DNA of 7,744 nt from an uncultured Rubritalea sp. Its GTDB lineage: Bacteria > Verrucomicrobiota > Verrucomicrobiia > Verrucomicrobiales > Akkermansiaceae. Shown piece after piece: positions 5,987 through 7,744 of this stretch. The notes beneath the pieces are model-generated. The model did not search any database and was not told the DNA's origin. It was given only the letters and a program-made list of their open reading frames with translations. Positions within the stretch are counted from its first letter, which is position 1, and every line of letters begins with the position of its first letter. The position numbers and the translations under genes are program-made. The stretch lies in assembly GCA_937951395.1 (NCBI GenBank), contig CALFBV010000099.1, forward strand, positions 1 to 7,744, given 5' to 3'.

Positions 5987-6433
5987 ATGACAATTTTAGC
6001 AGAAACAGCCGGTTGGAACTCTACCATTACTAACGTACTACTCGTAGTGCATGTGGCAGTATGCCTACTTTTATGCCTAGTAGTGCTAATGCAACGCCCT
6101 AAGCAAGAAGGTCTAGGAGCTGCCTTTGGTGGCGGGATGACTGATCAAGCTTTCGGTGCCCGCACCACAGATGTCCTCCAGAAAGGAACTGTTTATCTCG
6201 CGACACTACTTTTCATCATCACACTTGTTCTTTCTATTTTGGTAGGAACCAAGTCCCGCGACGCATCTATTTCTGAGGAGCTAGAGAAAAACGGTGTTAC
6301 AGCAGTAGAAGATAATGCAGAAGCAGCAGCAGCGGTTGCAGAGGGATTAGCTGACGATACGGATATCAGTGCTGAAGCTGAAGGAACGCCAGCTGAAGTT
6401 CCAGCACCTGAGGCAACTACTCCTGAGCAATAA
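5987..6433 (+). CDS. secG: Preprotein translocase subunit SecG with an acidic C-terminal tail
   Basis: SecG is the small subunit of the SecYEG channel that exports unfolded proteins across the inner membrane and assists the SecA motor. 148 residues with two helices at about 14-34 and 68-88. Between them is the family signature MQRPKQEGLGAAFGGG (35-50), followed by FGARTTDVLQKGTVYLAT. Both are textbook SecG features. The remaining 60 residues (about 89-148) form an acidic, Ala/Glu/Pro-rich tail, longer than in E. coli SecG (110 residues in total); by family topology it should be periplasmic. The gene is not next to tpiA, a common neighbour elsewhere. It starts a new unit after the cox terminator and is followed after 39 bases by the rhomboid gene, so the two are probably co-transcribed. 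An overlapping ATG at 5974 is out of frame and reaches a stop at once. Confidence 0.94.
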   Translation: MTILAETAGWNSTITNVLLVVHVAVCLLLCLVVLMQRPKQEGLGAAFGGGMTDQAFGARTTDVLQKGTVYLATLLFIITLVLSILVGTKSRDASISEELEKNGVTAVEDNAEAAAAVAEGLADDTDISAEAEGTPAEVPAPEATTPEQ

Positions 6434-6472
6434 TTTCACAGAGTGACCAAAATTTAGACCAAGATAGCCATC

Positions 6473-7660
6473 ATGGCCAAGGAACAACGCGCACCAGTAT
6501 GGGCAAGAGAGGATGCATTTCCTCCTAAGCCAGTATCTGGTGCTTTTGGTTTCTTGGATACGAAATCTAACGAAGTAGCTGCTGAAAGTATTGATGATCT
6601 CAATGCGAAAATTAATAAAACAAGAAGTAGCGTAGACCTCATCTGGACTCCAGGTAAAGAGAGGCTCCAGGCTCCCGAGGACCTACCTGAGCTGAGAGAC
6701 GCTATATGGAAGAGACGCAGTCACTGGGCTGAGATTGATCTCGATAACGGTAAGCGCATGTGCTGGTTATTCGGAGCGGTAACGCTCTATTACCTCTACG
6801 TAGGCTACACCAATAGTGGTGGCCATTTAGCTAGAGCCCTACTTTCTCCATCATTAGGAATCAGCGGGATATTACTATTGATGTTCGGGCTGCTGCCGCT
6901 CTACGAAGGCTGGAAAACTCTCAGGAAAGGTAAGCCAAGTAATGATGAAGAATGGCAAGCTGAGGCGGATGAATCCAGGTTTGATAGCTGGCTATCTCGT
7001 CAGAAAGTTCCCGCTACCTACTTCCTGCTCGCTATGATAATAGCCTCTGGTTTAGCGCAACTATTTATAGAACGAGGCTTAGACTGGTCTGCACACAGCG
7101 TTGGACGAGCTGGACTGCTCAAACAAGGTAATGTGGAATGGTGGAGGTTTCTCACCGCACCATTTTTGCATGGAAATCTTCTCCATTGGGTGATGAATGC
7201 CGCAGCTATTCTTTTCCTAGGAAGAAGGGTAGAGCTGCTCGCCAGATGGCCGCACGTAGTGATCGTCATGTTCGGCTCAGCTCTAGTGGGTGGTCTCGCC
7301 ACCAGTTATTTTCTAGCATCGCCTAGCGTGGGTGCAAGTGGGGGAATTATGGGGCTGCTAGGTTTTTTGTTAGTTTTCGAGACCATGCATACTAGGCTGG
7401 TACCAAAGTCATCTCGCAGGAGACTACTGGCAGGTGTCATTGTCACCGTCTTAATGGGGATACTAGGCTTCCAGTTTATCGACAATGCAGCACACGCTGG
7501 AGGACTCATTGCAGGGATTGGTTATGCGTTCATCGTATTTCCGACATCTAAGTCTCCTCATAGACCAGCGATCCTTATGCAAGACCGTTGGATAGCCTTC
7601 GCCATGGCAGGGGTGATTCTTGGGGGGCTTGTGCTAGTCTTATCTAAGCTGATTGTATAA
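6473..7660 (+). CDS. Rhomboid-family intramembrane serine protease with N-terminal extension
   Basis: Rhomboids cleave membrane-protein substrates within or near the bilayer using a Ser-His dyad. The 395-residue protein has the catalytic parts: Ser289 in GASGG (287-291), His341 in DNAAHAGGL, and His238/Asn242 in HWVMN, which match the oxyanion-site His and Asn of E. coli GlpG (H150, N154). The rhomboid core of about six helices runs from about 180 to 357, with one more hydrophobic segment at 374-393. Before the core are a soluble, charged region (1-95, no signal peptide), two helices (about 97-113 and 128-145) and a charged linker rich in Glu/Asp/Trp (150-178). I do not recognise a domain in the soluble part. 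All active-site residues are present, so an active protease is likely; the substrate is unknown. It follows secG by 39 bases. ATG 6473 is preceded by no clear Shine-Dalgarno. Confidence 0.9.
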   Translation: MAKEQRAPVWAREDAFPPKPVSGAFGFLDTKSNEVAAESIDDLNAKINKTRSSVDLIWTPGKERLQAPEDLPELRDAIWKRRSHWAEIDLDNGKRMCWLFGAVTLYYLYVGYTNSGGHLARALLSPSLGISGILLLMFGLLPLYEGWKTLRKGKPSNDEEWQAEADESRFDSWLSRQKVPATYFLLAMIIASGLAQLFIERGLDWSAHSVGRAGLLKQGNVEWWRFLTAPFLHGNLLHWVMNAAAILFLGRRVELLARWPHVVIVMFGSALVGGLATSYFLASPSVGASGGIMGLLGFLLVFETMHTRLVPKSSRRRLLAGVIVTVLMGILGFQFIDNAAHAGGLIAGIGYAFIVFPTSKSPHRPAILMQDRWIAFAMAGVILGGLVLVLSKLIV

Positions 7661-7727
7661 ATTTATTAGTGAAAGTATCCGTTCTTATTTAGTAAGCGGT
7701 TAACGTAGCACCTATTGATACTGTTGG

Positions 7728-7733
7728 TTGACA
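7728..7733 (+). promoter_or_regulatory. Possible -35 element at the right edge
   Basis: TTGACA is a perfect match to the sigma70-type -35 consensus, in the gene-free end of the window after the rhomboid gene. The -10 box would fall about 6 bases beyond the window end, so the call cannot be completed. A six-base match can arise by chance. Confidence 0.22.
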
Positions 7734-7744
7734 TGTGTTAGGCT

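Noticed and set aside
7018..7302. A 94-codon open frame on the - strand
   Set aside because: It lies wholly inside the rhomboid core, has no membrane or domain pattern, and is a shadow of the real gene.
7692..7698. A second IS66-type end (GTAAGCG) after the rhomboid gene
   Set aside because: The same 7-mer also occurs inside the rhomboid coding sequence at 6750, so it can arise by chance, and no transposase sequence lies beside it within the window.

Overview
The window holds most of an A-family (aa3-type) cytochrome c oxidase operon on the + strand, followed by a secG-rhomboid gene pair. The moderate GC content, the style of the SecG and oxidase proteins, and the near absence of Shine-Dalgarno motifs suggest a Gram-negative aerobe of the PVC group, most likely Verrucomicrobiota. 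This assignment is by recognition, not by a search.

Region 1 (1-5657), respiration. The order is: 3' end of a c-type cytochrome gene (cut by the left edge), coxA (subunit I), coxC (subunit III with a very large extra domain), coxD (subunit IV), two small membrane-protein genes of unknown function, and coxB (subunit II with the CuA site). Gaps shrink from 70 to 9 bases and a strong hairpin terminator follows coxB, so this looks like one transcription unit. Its promoter lies left of the window. The likely electron route is external cytochrome c, CuA in CoxB, then heme a and the heme a3/CuB centre in CoxA. CoxB has no fused cytochrome c domain, which fits a separate cytochrome gene upstream.

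Region 2 (5658-5986), no intact gene. It holds the terminator and then a decayed C-terminal piece of what looks like an IS66-type transposase on the - strand, with a possible IS end motif beside it.

Region 3 (5987-7660), protein export and membrane proteolysis. secG (translocon subunit with an acidic tail) is followed after 39 bases by a rhomboid-family serine protease with an N-terminal soluble region and two extra membrane segments. The last 84 bases have no gene.

Most interesting points: CoxA has isoleucine where A-family oxidases carry the K-channel lysine, although the D-channel and all metal ligands are intact; CoxC carries about 350 extra residues predicted to face the periplasm; a small CxxC membrane protein sits directly before the CuA subunit; and the leaders between the cox genes are almost free of G. 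No CRISPR array, RNA gene or clearly new defence-type system was seen.
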